Shown here one piece after another: positions 1-8,063 of a stretch of DNA of 64,000 nucleotides. The notes beneath the pieces were generated by a model that was given only the letters and a program-made list of their open reading frames with translations, did not search any database and was not told where the DNA came from. Source of the DNA: Psychrobacillus sp032154225 (GTDB lineage: Bacteria; Bacillota; Bacilli; Bacillales_A; Planococcaceae); contig NZ_JALDYF010000003.1 of the NCBI RefSeq assembly GCF_032154225.1, positions 268,822 to 332,821 of the forward strand, read 5' to 3'. Within the stretch, counting starts at the first letter, position 1. Each line of letters begins with the position of its first letter. The position numbers and the translations under genes were made by a program.

Positions 1-362
1 AATTCAGATGCTGCTCCTAATCGTGCTTCTCCTAATGCTGCACAGTTAGCGTCGTTGTTAACCTCTACACGCAAACCTGTTGCTGCTTCTAATTGAGATT
101 TCACCGCTGTTCCTTGCCAGCCTTCTAGATCTGTTTCGAATGTTATAACACCTGTTTCAGCATCAACCATTCCTCTTGTACCAATACCAATACTTGCAAG
201 ATCAGGAAAATCTGCTTTTACTTTTAAAATCTGTTCTTCTAAATAAGGATATAACGGAACAATTGTAGGAATTGTTATGTCGGTTATAACCTCACCAGCC
301 TCATTTACAACACCCATCCGTATTTTGGTTCCACCAATATCAACACCTAATACTTTCTTCAA
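1..362 (-). CDS. ROK-family sugar kinase, 5'-part only (cut by window edge)
   Basis: The visible N-terminal 120 or so residues begin with the ROK ATP-binding signature VDIGGTKI (residues 7-14) and include the GIGTRG and VNNDANCAALGEA motifs expected of glucokinase or N-acetyl-sugar kinases. The start is a TTG with AAAGGAG eight bases upstream; this site lies inside the last codons of the preceding glucosidase gene, so the two are translationally coupled and four bases apart. The family phosphorylates hexoses or N-acetylhexosamines in the cytoplasm. Which sugar is used cannot be read from this part. The coupling to an isomaltase suggests glucose; the nearby nag genes would also fit GlcNAc. The C-terminus lies outside the window. 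Confidence 0.9.
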   Translation of the reverse strand, partial: MKKVLGVDIGGTKIRMGVVNEAGEVITDITIPTIVPLYPYLEEQILKVKADFPDLASIGIGTRGMVDAETGVITFETDLEGWQGTAVKSQLEAATGLRVEVNNDANCAALGEARLGAASE

Positions 363-366
363 TCTT

Positions 367-2055
367 CTATCTCCTTTCAAAAGCTAGCACAAACGCCTCA
401 TACGGACGTATTTCTAAAATTTCCCCATCTATTTTAGGAGTTTCATAGTTAGCTATCATAATTTTAGCATTTTCTTTTTTTACATTACAGACGTTCCACT
501 CAAGCTGTTCCGTTTGATCGGAAAAATTCGTTATGATTAACCATTCTTCTTGCACTGTTTGCCGTTTATATACAAAAAGATTCGGATGATCAGGCACTAA
601 TAAATTGAAACTACCGTTTGTAATAATATCGTATTCTTTTCGTAACTGGATAAGCTTTTGATACGTATAGAAAATAGATGAGGGCTCAGCAAGTGCCTGT
701 TCCGCATTAATATATGAACTATTCGTATTCATTTGTATCCAAGGTGTTCCAGTTGTGAATCCACCATCAGCTGTCCATTGCATAGGGGTTCTTGCATTAT
801 CTCGACCTTTCGCATAAATACTCGACATAATCGTTTCATGCGCAATTCCCTGCATCTTTTTTTCTTCGAATATATTTAGTGTTTCAATGTCTCGATAATC
901 ACTAATCTTATCAAGCTTTATATTCGTCATGCCCAGCTCTTCTCCCTGATAAATATAAGGAGTTCCTTGGAGCAAGTGCAGACAAATTGCTAACATTTTA
1001 GCAGACAGCTCACGGTATTCTCCGTCATTACCAAAGCGAGAAACAATTCGTGGCTGATCATGGTTATTCCAATATAGGCTATTCCAGCCCACTTTATGTA
1101 GTGCATGCTGCCACTTTTCAAAACTTCGTTTCAAATCAACTAAGTTTAGTGGTTGTACGTCCCATTTTTCATAAGGTCCACTATCTAAATCCATATGCTC
1201 AAATGTAAAAACCATATTCATTTCTTTATTGTCAGGATTCGTATAAGCTGATGCATCTTCTGGTGTAGTCCCAGGCATTTCTCCAACAGTTAGGACATCA
1301 TAATGACTTAAAACCTTTTCGTTCATTTCACGCAAATAAGTATGAATTTTTGGCCCATTCATAAAATATGGGCTGCCATCTCCATATACTTGGTTAGGAT
1401 GGATTACTCCGTCAGGTAATTGCTCATCTTTCGATATGAAGTTAATGACATCCATACGAAAACCGCCAATTCCTTTTTCCAACCAGTAAGTCATCATATC
1501 GTAAATTTCATTTCGCAAGGGCTCGTATTCCCAGTTCAAATCTGGTTGTTTTTTAGAAAATAAATGCAGATAGTAGGAATCCGTGGCATCATCTTTTTCC
1601 CAAGCAGATCCCGAAAATATAGAACCCCAATTGTTAGGCAGCTGTCCTTCATTACCATCTCGCCATACGTAGTAATCACGATATTTAGAATGCTTGGAAT
1701 TTCTTGATTCCACAAACCAGGCGTGTTCGTCCGAAGTGTGATTCACTACAAGGTCCATCACAATTCGAATTCCTCGTTGCTTCGCTTCATTAATCAATTG
1801 CTCGAAATCATCCATAGACCCAAACTCTTTCATAATTGTTCGGTAATTTCGAATATCATATCCATTATCGTCATTTGGAGAATCATAGATTGGACTTAAC
1901 CAAATAACATCTATACCGAGTTTTTCTATATAACTAAGCTTAGAAACAATTCCTTTCAAATCACCAATGCCATCACCATTGGAATCCATAAAACTTCTTG
2001 GATAAATTTGATAAACGACACTTCGCTTCCACCAGTTTTCTTTGTGATTTACCAT
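367..2055 (-). CDS. malL: Oligo-1,6-glucosidase (GH13 family)
   Basis: A 562-residue cytoplasmic GH13 glycosidase with no signal peptide. The conserved regions are in order: DLVVNH (101-106), GFRMDV with the nucleophile Asp202, VGEMPG with the acid/base Glu259, and NNHDQP with Asp333. Val203 directly after the nucleophile is typical of members acting on alpha-1,6 links (isomaltose, isomaltulose, panose) rather than trehalose-phosphate hydrolases; that reading rests on family knowledge. It releases glucose from imported oligosaccharides and is followed after four bases by a ROK kinase, so the pair probably makes and phosphorylates glucose. A weak cre-like site lies upstream. Length is normal for the family. 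Confidence 0.9.
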   Translation of the reverse strand: MVNHKENWWKRSVVYQIYPRSFMDSNGDGIGDLKGIVSKLSYIEKLGIDVIWLSPIYDSPNDDNGYDIRNYRTIMKEFGSMDDFEQLINEAKQRGIRIVMDLVVNHTSDEHAWFVESRNSKHSKYRDYYVWRDGNEGQLPNNWGSIFSGSAWEKDDATDSYYLHLFSKKQPDLNWEYEPLRNEIYDMMTYWLEKGIGGFRMDVINFISKDEQLPDGVIHPNQVYGDGSPYFMNGPKIHTYLREMNEKVLSHYDVLTVGEMPGTTPEDASAYTNPDNKEMNMVFTFEHMDLDSGPYEKWDVQPLNLVDLKRSFEKWQHALHKVGWNSLYWNNHDQPRIVSRFGNDGEYRELSAKMLAICLHLLQGTPYIYQGEELGMTNIKLDKISDYRDIETLNIFEEKKMQGIAHETIMSSIYAKGRDNARTPMQWTADGGFTTGTPWIQMNTNSSYINAEQALAEPSSIFYTYQKLIQLRKEYDIITNGSFNLLVPDHPNLFVYKRQTVQEEWLIITNFSDQTEQLEWNVCNVKKENAKIMIANYETPKIDGEILEIRPYEAFVLAFERR

Positions 2056-2115
2056 TCTATATCACCATCCAGCCTATCATTTGTTAGAACAATATTAATA
2101 TTTCGAATAGTATAA

Positions 2116-2129
2116 TACAAGCGTTTGCA
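2116..2129 (-). promoter_or_regulatory. Weak cre-like site upstream of the oligo-1,6-glucosidase
   Basis: On the minus strand this reads TGCAAACGCTTGTA, matching most of the CcpA-binding cre consensus but with mismatches in the right arm. It sits about 60 bases upstream of the glucosidase start, next to AT-rich sequence able to hold a promoter. CcpA repression of an alpha-glucosidase operon is expected, but this match alone is weak. Confidence 0.35.
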
Positions 2130-2182
2130 CAAATTAATTAATAAAAAAGCATATAGAAATGCTTATATACTTTCTTTTTTAA

Positions 2183-2219
2183 AAAACTAGCCCTTCTAAA
2201 TTAAGAGGTAGCTAGTTTT
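2183..2219 (-). terminator. Rho-independent terminator after the PhnA-like gene
   Basis: AAAACTAGC and GCTAGTTTT form a 9-bp stem, followed on the minus strand by a run of T. It lies five bases past the stop of the zinc-ribbon gene. Confidence 0.75.
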
Positions 2220-2224
2220 CATTG

Positions 2225-2563
2225 TTATATTTTTTTAACAAACTCTGATTTTAATTTCATCGCACCAAATCCATCAATTTTACAATCAATGTCATGGTCC
2301 CCGTCGACTAGACGAATACTTTTCACCTTAGTACCAATCTTCACGACAGATGAAGTTCCTTTTACTTTCAAATCTTTAATAACAGTTACAGAATCACCAT
2401 CGTTCAAAACGTTTCCATTCGCATCTTTTACAATCTTTTTATCATCACTATTTTCATTTGCTTCTAATGACCACTCATGGGCACATTCTGGGCAAACGAA
2501 AAGACTTCCATCCTCATATGTATATTCTGACTTACATTTTGGGCAATTTGGTAAAGCTGACAT
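2225..2563 (-). CDS. yjdM: PhnA/YjdM-family zinc-ribbon protein
   Basis: A 112-residue protein. The N-terminus is a zinc ribbon with two Cys pairs (CPKC at about residues 7-10 and CPEC at 24-27), followed by the PhnA core with DANGN, DGDSVTVIKDLKVKG and the FGAMKLKSEFVKK tail. This family was named after its position beside E. coli phosphonate genes but is not required for phosphonate use; its biochemical role is not established. The gene stands alone between the terminator of its own transcript and the repeat array downstream of nagB. A good ribosome site (GGAGG) precedes the ATG. Length is normal for the family. Confidence 0.9.
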   Translation of the reverse strand: MSALPNCPKCKSEYTYEDGSLFVCPECAHEWSLEANENSDDKKIVKDANGNVLNDGDSVTVIKDLKVKGTSSVVKIGTKVKSIRLVDGDHDIDCKIDGFGAMKLKSEFVKKI

Positions 2564-2651
2564 ACTTTATTTCCTCCGTTCAGTATTATAGTGTTCCTTA
2601 TACGCTTATATACTGCCATAGTCTAAGCATATTAACAAGCTTGTTTAGCCC

Positions 2652-2735
2652 GAAACCGCCAAAGTAACTATTGAATACCCCAAAGAACAATTTGAAACCC
2701 CCAAAACCAACGTCGAAACTCACAAAAAACCTGCC
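2652..2735. repeat. 21-bp-period degenerate tandem repeat, four units
   Basis: Four consecutive 21-base units begin at 2652, 2673, 2694 and 2715. Each starts with GAAAC or GAATA, continues with a C-rich then A-rich core (for example GAAACCGCCAAAG), and ends in a variable tail. On the minus strand the period equals seven codons and reads as a degenerate FGGF-containing heptad, but there is no start or ribosome site, so I do not call a gene. The array begins within the nagB terminator and runs away from it. Confidence 0.7.
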
Positions 2736-2750
2736 CTTCGCAAAAGACAG
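2724..2750 (-). terminator. Terminator after nagB
   Basis: On the minus strand CTGTCTT pairs with AAGGGCAG (with G-U pairs) and is followed by six T. It lies ten bases past the nagB stop. The T-tract is the first part of unit four of the 21-bp array. Confidence 0.65.
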
Positions 2751-2759
2751 AGCTCCTTC

Positions 2760-3458
2760 TTATATAACATTCAAATCCGTCAAAACAATTACATTCGGAT
2801 GATTACAAAGGCTTGTTACTGGAATATCTTCTGTAACTTCCCCCTTTACTAATGCTTCAATTGCAGCTCTTTTTTTCTCACCAACCGCGATTAATAAAAT
2901 ACAATTCGCTCGTAAAATTGAAGAAATCCCCATCGTAATCGCTTCTTTAGGCACTTCATCAATTGAGTTAAAAAAGCGTGCATTTGCTTCTCTAGTTGAA
3001 GAAGTTAGCTCCACAACATGTGTTTCACTAGCAAACGGTGTACTTGGCTCATTGAAACCAATATGTCCATTTTCTCCAACGCCTAGTAATTGAACGTCTA
3101 GATTAAGAGATTTTAATAGGCTTTCATAACGATTCGCTTCTTCATGAACATCTGTTGCTTCGCCATTTGGTAAATTAGTTGTTTGAAACGGCTTTGCCTC
3201 AAACAGTTGATTTTTCATAAAAGTGTAGTAACTTTCTGAATGATCTTGTGGAATGCCAACATATTCATCTAAATTTACACTTTGACAATGAGAAAAGTCT
3301 AGACTGCTATTTCTTAATTTTTTATAAAGCGGAATCATCGTTCCACCAGTAGCTAGTCCGAATGTCGTAGCCCCATCTTGTAACTGCGTTGAAATGACAT
3401 CAACTGCACGGTTATATAACTCATCTGGATTTTGCCATACCTCAAATTTAATAGCCAT
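2760..3458 (-). CDS. nagB: Glucosamine-6-phosphate deaminase
   Basis: The 232-residue enzyme converts glucosamine-6-phosphate to fructose-6-phosphate and ammonia, the last step of amino-sugar use. The substrate-binding loop LATGGT (35-40), the catalytic Asp64 in NLDEYVG and the GENGHIGFNEP motif (128-138, with His132 and Glu137) are all present. Like other short Gram-positive NagB proteins it lacks the C-terminal allosteric extension of the E. coli enzyme. It follows the MupG-like gene after 81 bases, with a terminator between them, so it may be expressed by read-through or from a weak promoter of its own. The RBS GAGGTG precedes the ATG. Confidence 0.96.
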   Translation of the reverse strand: MAIKFEVWQNPDELYNRAVDVISTQLQDGATTFGLATGGTMIPLYKKLRNSSLDFSHCQSVNLDEYVGIPQDHSESYYTFMKNQLFEAKPFQTTNLPNGEATDVHEEANRYESLLKSLNLDVQLLGVGENGHIGFNEPSTPFASETHVVELTSSTREANARFFNSIDEVPKEAITMGISSILRANCILLIAVGEKKRAAIEALVKGEVTEDIPVTSLCNHPNVIVLTDLNVI

Positions 3459-3495
3459 TTTACACCTCTGTTTTCTTATTTTTTTATATTAGAAC

Positions 3496-3537
3496 AAAAA
3501 GGATTGGGCAAGTAGATACCATGCCCAATCCTTTTTT
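3496..3537 (-). terminator. Terminator between the mupG-like gene and nagB
   Basis: AAAAAGGATTGGGCA pairs with TGCCCAATCCTTTTT across an 11-base loop, with T on the minus-strand exit. It starts directly after the stop of the MupG-like gene and ends 38 bases before the nagB start codon. Confidence 0.85.
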
Positions 3538-3539
3538 CA

Positions 3540-4631
3540 TCAATTAAATGATTTTGTAAAACCAAAGGATTCCCATGGTTGAATTTGTTCTAGTAGAAAA
3601 CGTTCCTCCGCAACTACTTTCGCTACAATATTTGTACAGCCTGCGTTTGGTATTTCTTTTAACGCTACTTGTAGCTCCCCTTTGTAACGAATATCTAAAT
3701 CGTTATCGATTGTTATGTCGCCTAATTCAATGCTTTCTACATCATGTGCTGGAAAGGGTTCATTTTTGTATTTAACACGTGACTGTGTGCTACGAATAAC
3801 ATACTCAGACACATCACCGCGGTTAAAATGCGGCTCTTCAAAAATTACTTTCTCTTCCAGAGCAGTTGTTTCAGCTGATGTTACTACAGCTAACTCTAAC
3901 TTGTTTCGATTCATACTACCCAATGCCTTTAGCTCTTCCTCAGAAGCATACATATTCCCAATGATTAAATCATCGATTAAACCTGTATGCCACAGATCTT
4001 TCGCTTGAACAGTAATCGGTAGATGACGATGCTCTTCTAATGTTGGTAACCCGTGCAGTGTAACTTCCCAAGGACCAAATGTAGCATGTCCAGAAGAAAT
4101 CATTGCCGCTGTACGAATATGATTATTTTTAAAGAGCTGCGAAGATGCTAAAAACTGCTTGCGTGAAAGACCTGTATATTGTCTTGGATAAAAGTTATGA
4201 CAACCGATAATATTTGCTCGGTTTGGCATATACGATAATATATTTTCTACATATTTCGTACCATTACTAATATTCAACTCTACTTTCAGATTAGAAGCGT
4301 CCAATGACATGAACGCCTCCTCTTGACCAGAGAATCCCATATCTAAGCGTAAAGCGTCTAAATAGTAATGTTCCTTTAAATAAGCAATATCTCGGTACGT
4401 TAAACCTAACTCTTCAAACACTTGCGGTGCAATATCGGCGGAAATATCAAAGCCAAGTTGTTGTGCAAATTGATTGATTTGTTGAAGTTTTTCTCTTTCC
4501 TCATCACTTTTCATAGACATTAGACAAGTGAAGATACGATCAAAGCCATTATCGTGCGCTAGCTGAATATAGCTTTTCATTTCTTCCATTGTACTGTGTT
4601 GAGGATAAATTGAAATTCCTAATCTTCTCAT
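3540..4631 (-). CDS. mupG: MupG/DUF871-family TIM-barrel protein (possible 6-phospho-muramidase)
   Basis: A 363-residue protein with the N-terminal signature GISIYPQHST and a TIM barrel (roughly 1-240), followed by the small C-terminal domain typical of DUF871 (roughly 250-360). In Staphylococcus aureus the founding member MupG splits intracellular MurNAc-6-phosphate-GlcNAc made by a PTS. Here the gene lies just behind a complete lactose/cellobiose-type PTS and ahead of nagB, which fits a hydrolase for a PTS-phosphorylated amino-sugar disaccharide. No murQ etherase is visible, so the exact substrate (MurNAc-GlcNAc or chitobiose-type) remains open. No signal peptide, so it is cytoplasmic. Confidence 0.82.
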   Translation of the reverse strand: MRRLGISIYPQHSTMEEMKSYIQLAHDNGFDRIFTCLMSMKSDEEREKLQQINQFAQQLGFDISADIAPQVFEELGLTYRDIAYLKEHYYLDALRLDMGFSGQEEAFMSLDASNLKVELNISNGTKYVENILSYMPNRANIIGCHNFYPRQYTGLSRKQFLASSQLFKNNHIRTAAMISSGHATFGPWEVTLHGLPTLEEHRHLPITVQAKDLWHTGLIDDLIIGNMYASEEELKALGSMNRNKLELAVVTSAETTALEEKVIFEEPHFNRGDVSEYVIRSTQSRVKYKNEPFPAHDVESIELGDITIDNDLDIRYKGELQVALKEIPNAGCTNIVAKVVAEERFLLEQIQPWESFGFTKSFN

Positions 4632-4664
4632 TTGAATACCTCCGCTTATTGCACATGCATATGC

Positions 4665-5942
4665 TTATTTTGATGCTGCTGCTTTTTCTTCCTGAATTTT
4701 TGCTGTACGGTTTGCCATTGCTACGAATGGTAAGTAAATACAAACCGAAAGTACAATAAGGAATAAACTTAGTGCCGCTCCTGCCCATGATTGTGTAACT
4801 AAGAATCCATTTATTACAGGTGGCGTTACCCAAGGTGCTGCAATAGTTGCTGCTGGAACCAACCCAAATTTTGTCGCAAAGTATGCAATAGATACGTTAA
4901 CCATTGGTGTCATGATAAATGGAATAACTAATAATGGATTTAAAACTATCGGTAGACCGAACAGCAAAGGTTCATTGATATTGAAAAGTCCAGGACCTGC
5001 TGATAATTTACCTACAGTACTATACTGTTTATTCTTCCTAGCGATTATGAAAATTGCGATAACTAACGCGATCGTTGTACCCGATCCACCCATATTAACA
5101 AATGCATCAAAGAATGGTTTATTGATAATGTATGGTGCTACATCTCCACTTGCAAGTGCTGCAACGTTTGCATCAATTGCTGGTAGATTAATAGTTTGCA
5201 TAAATGGATCGATAATATTCGCACCATGAACACCTAATGTCCATAAGAATGCTGGAATGAATGCTAATAGTAATGCTGCAACCCATGTATTCGTTAAGCC
5301 CATAAACGGTTCTTGAATTGCTGTATAGAATGAACCAATAATATCTGGAATTTCGAAACCTGCTGAAATAATTGTACGAATTAAAGCAATTGACCCTACA
5401 GTAATAATTGCTGGTAGTAATGCTGCAAATGATTTTGAAACTGCTGGTGGTACACTATCTGGCATTTTTATTAATAGTTTGCTATTACCAGATAAACGGG
5501 AAAATATTTCTGAAGAAACTAAAGCTGCGATTAAGGCTACGAATATACCGCCTGTACCCGTTGTTAAGCCTGATAAACCACCTTCGCCAAAAGTACCAAA
5601 TGTCATATAACTCGCTAGACCGATAACCCCTGCGGACAATCCGTCCTTGTCATAGCTTCTTGCTAAATGATAAGCAACTGTGAATGCTAATAAAAGTGAA
5701 ATAATACCGAATGATGCACTCCACATATTGCCGCCCCATTGCGTCCAAGTACCATGATCCCAAATCGAATCTAGTGCATTTTGATAGAACTTAATAGGTA
5801 AGTTGTTAATTAATACCGCAAACGACCCAAGAATAGTAAGCGGCATGATGGAAATAAAACCGTCACGAATTGCTACTAAATGACGCTGACTACCAATTCT
5901 TGCTGCTACTGGCACAAAATTTTTCTCTAACCATTGGAACAT
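4665..5942 (-). CDS. PTS lactose/cellobiose-family EIIC permease
   Basis: A membrane permease of about 425 residues with eight to ten hydrophobic segments, the N-terminal IRDGFISIMPLTILGS and the NEPLLFGLPIVLNP motif that marks the substrate region of EIIC proteins of the lactose/cellobiose/chitobiose family. It moves and, with IIA and IIB, phosphorylates a disaccharide. I choose the ATG at 5942, eight bases after AGGGGAG, over an in-frame GTG three codons earlier. It is third in a IIB-IIA-IIC run and precedes the MupG-like gene by 33 bases. The neighbouring nag genes suggest an amino-sugar disaccharide. Confidence 0.93.
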   Translation of the reverse strand: MFQWLEKNFVPVAARIGSQRHLVAIRDGFISIMPLTILGSFAVLINNLPIKFYQNALDSIWDHGTWTQWGGNMWSASFGIISLLLAFTVAYHLARSYDKDGLSAGVIGLASYMTFGTFGEGGLSGLTTGTGGIFVALIAALVSSEIFSRLSGNSKLLIKMPDSVPPAVSKSFAALLPAIITVGSIALIRTIISAGFEIPDIIGSFYTAIQEPFMGLTNTWVAALLLAFIPAFLWTLGVHGANIIDPFMQTINLPAIDANVAALASGDVAPYIINKPFFDAFVNMGGSGTTIALVIAIFIIARKNKQYSTVGKLSAGPGLFNINEPLLFGLPIVLNPLLVIPFIMTPMVNVSIAYFATKFGLVPAATIAAPWVTPPVINGFLVTQSWAGAALSLFLIVLSVCIYLPFVAMANRTAKIQEEKAAASK

Positions 5943-5986
5943 TCTACACACTCCCCTTTGTAATATCTTTTTTTATATAGTTAACA

Positions 5987-6319
5987 TCATTGCTGATGTT
6001 TTCCCCCCGGTAAACGTTCGTATAAATCAATCATTTCCTTTGCTAAATCACGGAAAGTAATTGAATTCATTAAGTGATCTTGCGCGTGTATAAGTAGAAT
6101 CGAAACTTCTACTTTTTCACCTCTAGCTTCTTGTGTCAGTAAAGCTGTTTGAGAATGATGCGCTTCTACCAGTGACTGATTTGCTAATTCAATTTTCTCC
6201 TTAGCCGCACTAATTTCCCCTTTTTTCGCTAATTGAATAGCTTCCATACACTCACTCTTTGTGTTGCCGCTATGCAATATTAACCCCATAATTGACTGCA
6301 TTAATGCTGTATCTTCCAT
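5987..6319 (-). CDS. PTS lactose/cellobiose-family EIIA
   Basis: A 110-residue all-helical EIIA. The phosphorylation motif LIHAQDHLM places the active His at 78 and the metal-binding Asp at 81, exactly the numbering of the S. aureus lactose EIIA. This agreement also supports starting at the ATG at 6319, eight bases after AAGGAG, rather than at the upstream GTG. It takes phosphate from HPr and passes it to the IIB encoded just upstream. The short intergenic spaces show co-transcription with IIB and IIC. Confidence 0.93.
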   Translation of the reverse strand: MEDTALMQSIMGLILHSGNTKSECMEAIQLAKKGEISAAKEKIELANQSLVEAHHSQTALLTQEARGEKVEVSILLIHAQDHLMNSITFRDLAKEMIDLYERLPGGKHQQ

Positions 6320-6331
6320 ATTTAACACTCC

Positions 6332-6643
6332 TTATCCAATTAACTTTAAAGCATGTTCCAGGACATTCGCACCGTTCATCATGCCATAATCCGACATGTT
6401 GATGACATCGATAGGAATATTTTTATCTGCATATTTAGTTTCAAAAGATCCTTTTAAATAGCGTATTTGTGGTCCTAGTAACATTACGTCTACACTTTTA
6501 CTTCCTAGAACTTTATCTACTTCACCTTCTGCTATGGCGAAAATTTCGGCTTCTACATTTTGTTCCTTTGCTGCTTTTTGCATTTTTGTTACAAGTAAAC
6601 TTGTACTCATCCCTGCCACACAAACTAACATAATATTTTTCAT
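6332..6643 (-). CDS. PTS lactose/cellobiose-family EIIB
   Basis: First gene of the PTS operon, 103 residues from the ATG at 6643, which has GGAG eight bases upstream. The N-terminal P-loop-like motif LVCVAGMSTS carries the phospho-accepting Cys8, the mark of cellobiose/chitobiose-type IIB proteins. It accepts phosphate from IIA and donates it to the sugar bound to IIC. Upstream lie a promoter overlapped by a GntR-type operator and a near-perfect cre site, so the operon should answer both to amino-sugar phosphate (NagR) and to carbon status (CcpA). Confidence 0.93.
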   Translation of the reverse strand: MKNIMLVCVAGMSTSLLVTKMQKAAKEQNVEAEIFAIAEGEVDKVLGSKSVDVMLLGPQIRYLKGSFETKYADKNIPIDVINMSDYGMMNGANVLEHALKLIG

Positions 6644-6664
6644 TGTCAGCACTCCTCTACAAGT

Positions 6665-6678
6665 TGTAATCGCTTTCT
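6665..6678 (-). promoter_or_regulatory. Catabolite-responsive element (cre) of the PTS operon
   Basis: The minus-strand sequence AGAAAGCGATTACA matches the classic cre consensus at all but one defined position. It lies about eight bases downstream of the -10 box, a typical position for CcpA road-block repression. Confidence 0.75.
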
Positions 6679-6685
6679 TAAAATG

Positions 6686-6714
6686 AGAATATCACTTATT
6701 GGTATATACCACAA
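6686..6714 (-). promoter_or_regulatory. PTS operon promoter with overlapping NagR-type operator
   Basis: On the minus strand a -35 TTGTGG and a -10 TATTCT are 17 bases apart. The spacer contains ATTGGTATATACCACA (6698-6713 on the plus strand), centred on the palindrome GGTATATACC. This resembles the TGGT-(C/A)TA-ACCA operators bound by NagR/YvoA, whose gene lies at 10778-11509. Confidence 0.7.
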
Positions 6715-6802
6715 CCACTTTTTAATCATTTAATTTCCATTAAATGAAGTAAAAGTAATTGGACTAGCTCGCAAATACTAGAAGTTTCAGACTATAACCC
6801 TG

Positions 6803-6818
6803 ACTGGTATAGTCCAGT
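6803..6818. promoter_or_regulatory. Second NagR-like palindrome upstream of the PTS operon
   Basis: ACTGGTATAGTCCAGT is a palindrome with 5-bp arms ACTGG and CCAGT, close in form to the NagR operators at 6698 and 12753. It lies about 110 bases from the PTS promoter, where it could support DNA looping. No other promoter is obvious next to it. Confidence 0.45.
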
Positions 6819-6853
6819 TTAAAGTTCAAAATTTTTTATTAACTCAAATAAAG

Positions 6854-8029
6854 TTAAAAATACTCGTAAAATGTCGGCTGTTCATTTCGGACTGCTTGCA
6901 TCCAATTTTCTACCGCCTCTTTTTTTAAAGTATAGTTTGCATACAATAATGCTTCTTTCACCGATAGATAACCAACGATCATCGAAGAAAATATTGTTAT
7001 CGGTAATGATAAGATATGTTTCGTTTCTACTAAACTTTCCTCCATTATGTCAATTTCACCAAATTTATTTATGTGAAAAAGTTTTTCATTCCAAGGAGCG
7101 AAAGGATCTTTAATGGACACATATAAAGATTCTTTTAAGTTATCCCATGAATACTGTTGGAGAAAAGGAAGTACGTCCACGATTCTTACCATTACTTCTT
7201 GCGATACTTCTTTTTTAAACTGCGGTTGATCAAAATGGAAACCAAAATGACTAGCAGCAGAAGTGTCCCCTTCGATTGTATAAACACTTGCCTTATGAGA
7301 CGTTACAAAACGCCAAAGCGCCTGTTCAGCTAACGTATCTAGCACCACAAAATCTTTTACGATAAACGTTAAATTCTTTATGTCGTATCGAATATAGCCA
7401 GCTAGTGTTTCACCATCAAAATAAGCAGCAAAATGGCTATCTGGATCTCTTCTAGCAATTCGATTCCACCATGCTGTATTCCTACACATGCCGCCGTTAT
7501 TGGTCATCGCATGCTCATTATGAAAATGCTGAATGGCCTGAAAAACTTCTTCGTTCATCCATTCAAAACTAAAACGTTTTATATTATCGATTTTATTCCC
7601 AAACTGCGGGAAAGATTCGGATGGAATAGAATAATGTAGCTTATCAAAAAATAGTTCCCAACCAAAATGTCGATAGAATGATACGGAAAACGGCGCTAAT
7701 ACAGATATGTATTGCTTATTTTGACGCATTTTTTCTAGCGATTTAGTCATTAGTTTTTTCATAATTCCCTGATTGCGATATTCAGGATATGTTGCTACAA
7801 AACCAATTCCACCCATGTCGTAATTCACACCATGCACAGTCATATTTAACGGTAGCACAAGTAATTGACCTACTAGCTTTTGCTCATCATAGGCACCTAT
7901 TGTCGTACTATGTTCCATCCAATACTGAAAATCATCCCTTCGAGCACCTTTATACTTACTGGGAAAACTATAATCTCTTAATCGGTGGACTTGTTCATAG
8001 TCCTTTTCAGGTACTAATTGAATTTTCAT
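6854..8029 (-). CDS. GNAT-family N-acetyltransferase, Eis-like
   Basis: A 391-residue protein of the Eis type. The first GNAT domain (about 1-150) has the acetyl-CoA loop YPEYRNQGIMKKLM near 82-95 and the APFSVSFYRHFGWE stretch. A second GNAT-like half follows (about 155-290), then a C-terminal SCP2-like domain (about 300-391). Eis homologues acetylate amines including aminoglycosides; the natural substrate in Bacillales is not known. The gene is not part of the sugar operons by function, but it lies between ptsI (34 bases upstream) and the PTS promoter on the same strand, so read-through from the nagA operon is possible. Confidence 0.85.
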   Translation of the reverse strand: MKIQLVPEKDYEQVHRLRDYSFPSKYKGARRDDFQYWMEHSTTIGAYDEQKLVGQLLVLPLNMTVHGVNYDMGGIGFVATYPEYRNQGIMKKLMTKSLEKMRQNKQYISVLAPFSVSFYRHFGWELFFDKLHYSIPSESFPQFGNKIDNIKRFSFEWMNEEVFQAIQHFHNEHAMTNNGGMCRNTAWWNRIARRDPDSHFAAYFDGETLAGYIRYDIKNLTFIVKDFVVLDTLAEQALWRFVTSHKASVYTIEGDTSAASHFGFHFDQPQFKKEVSQEVMVRIVDVLPFLQQYSWDNLKESLYVSIKDPFAPWNEKLFHINKFGEIDIMEESLVETKHILSLPITIFSSMIVGYLSVKEALLYANYTLKKEAVENWMQAVRNEQPTFYEYF

Positions 8030-8063
8030 CTGAGTGCTCGCTCCTTTGAAATTACATGTTGCC

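Noticed and set aside
2652..2735. Possible CRISPR array
   Set aside because: Units are 21 bases without separate conserved repeats and unique spacers, and no cas gene is in the window.
4549..4833. Minus-strand frame of 94 codons between the EIIC and mupG genes
   Set aside because: It overlaps both genes in another frame and has no ribosome site.
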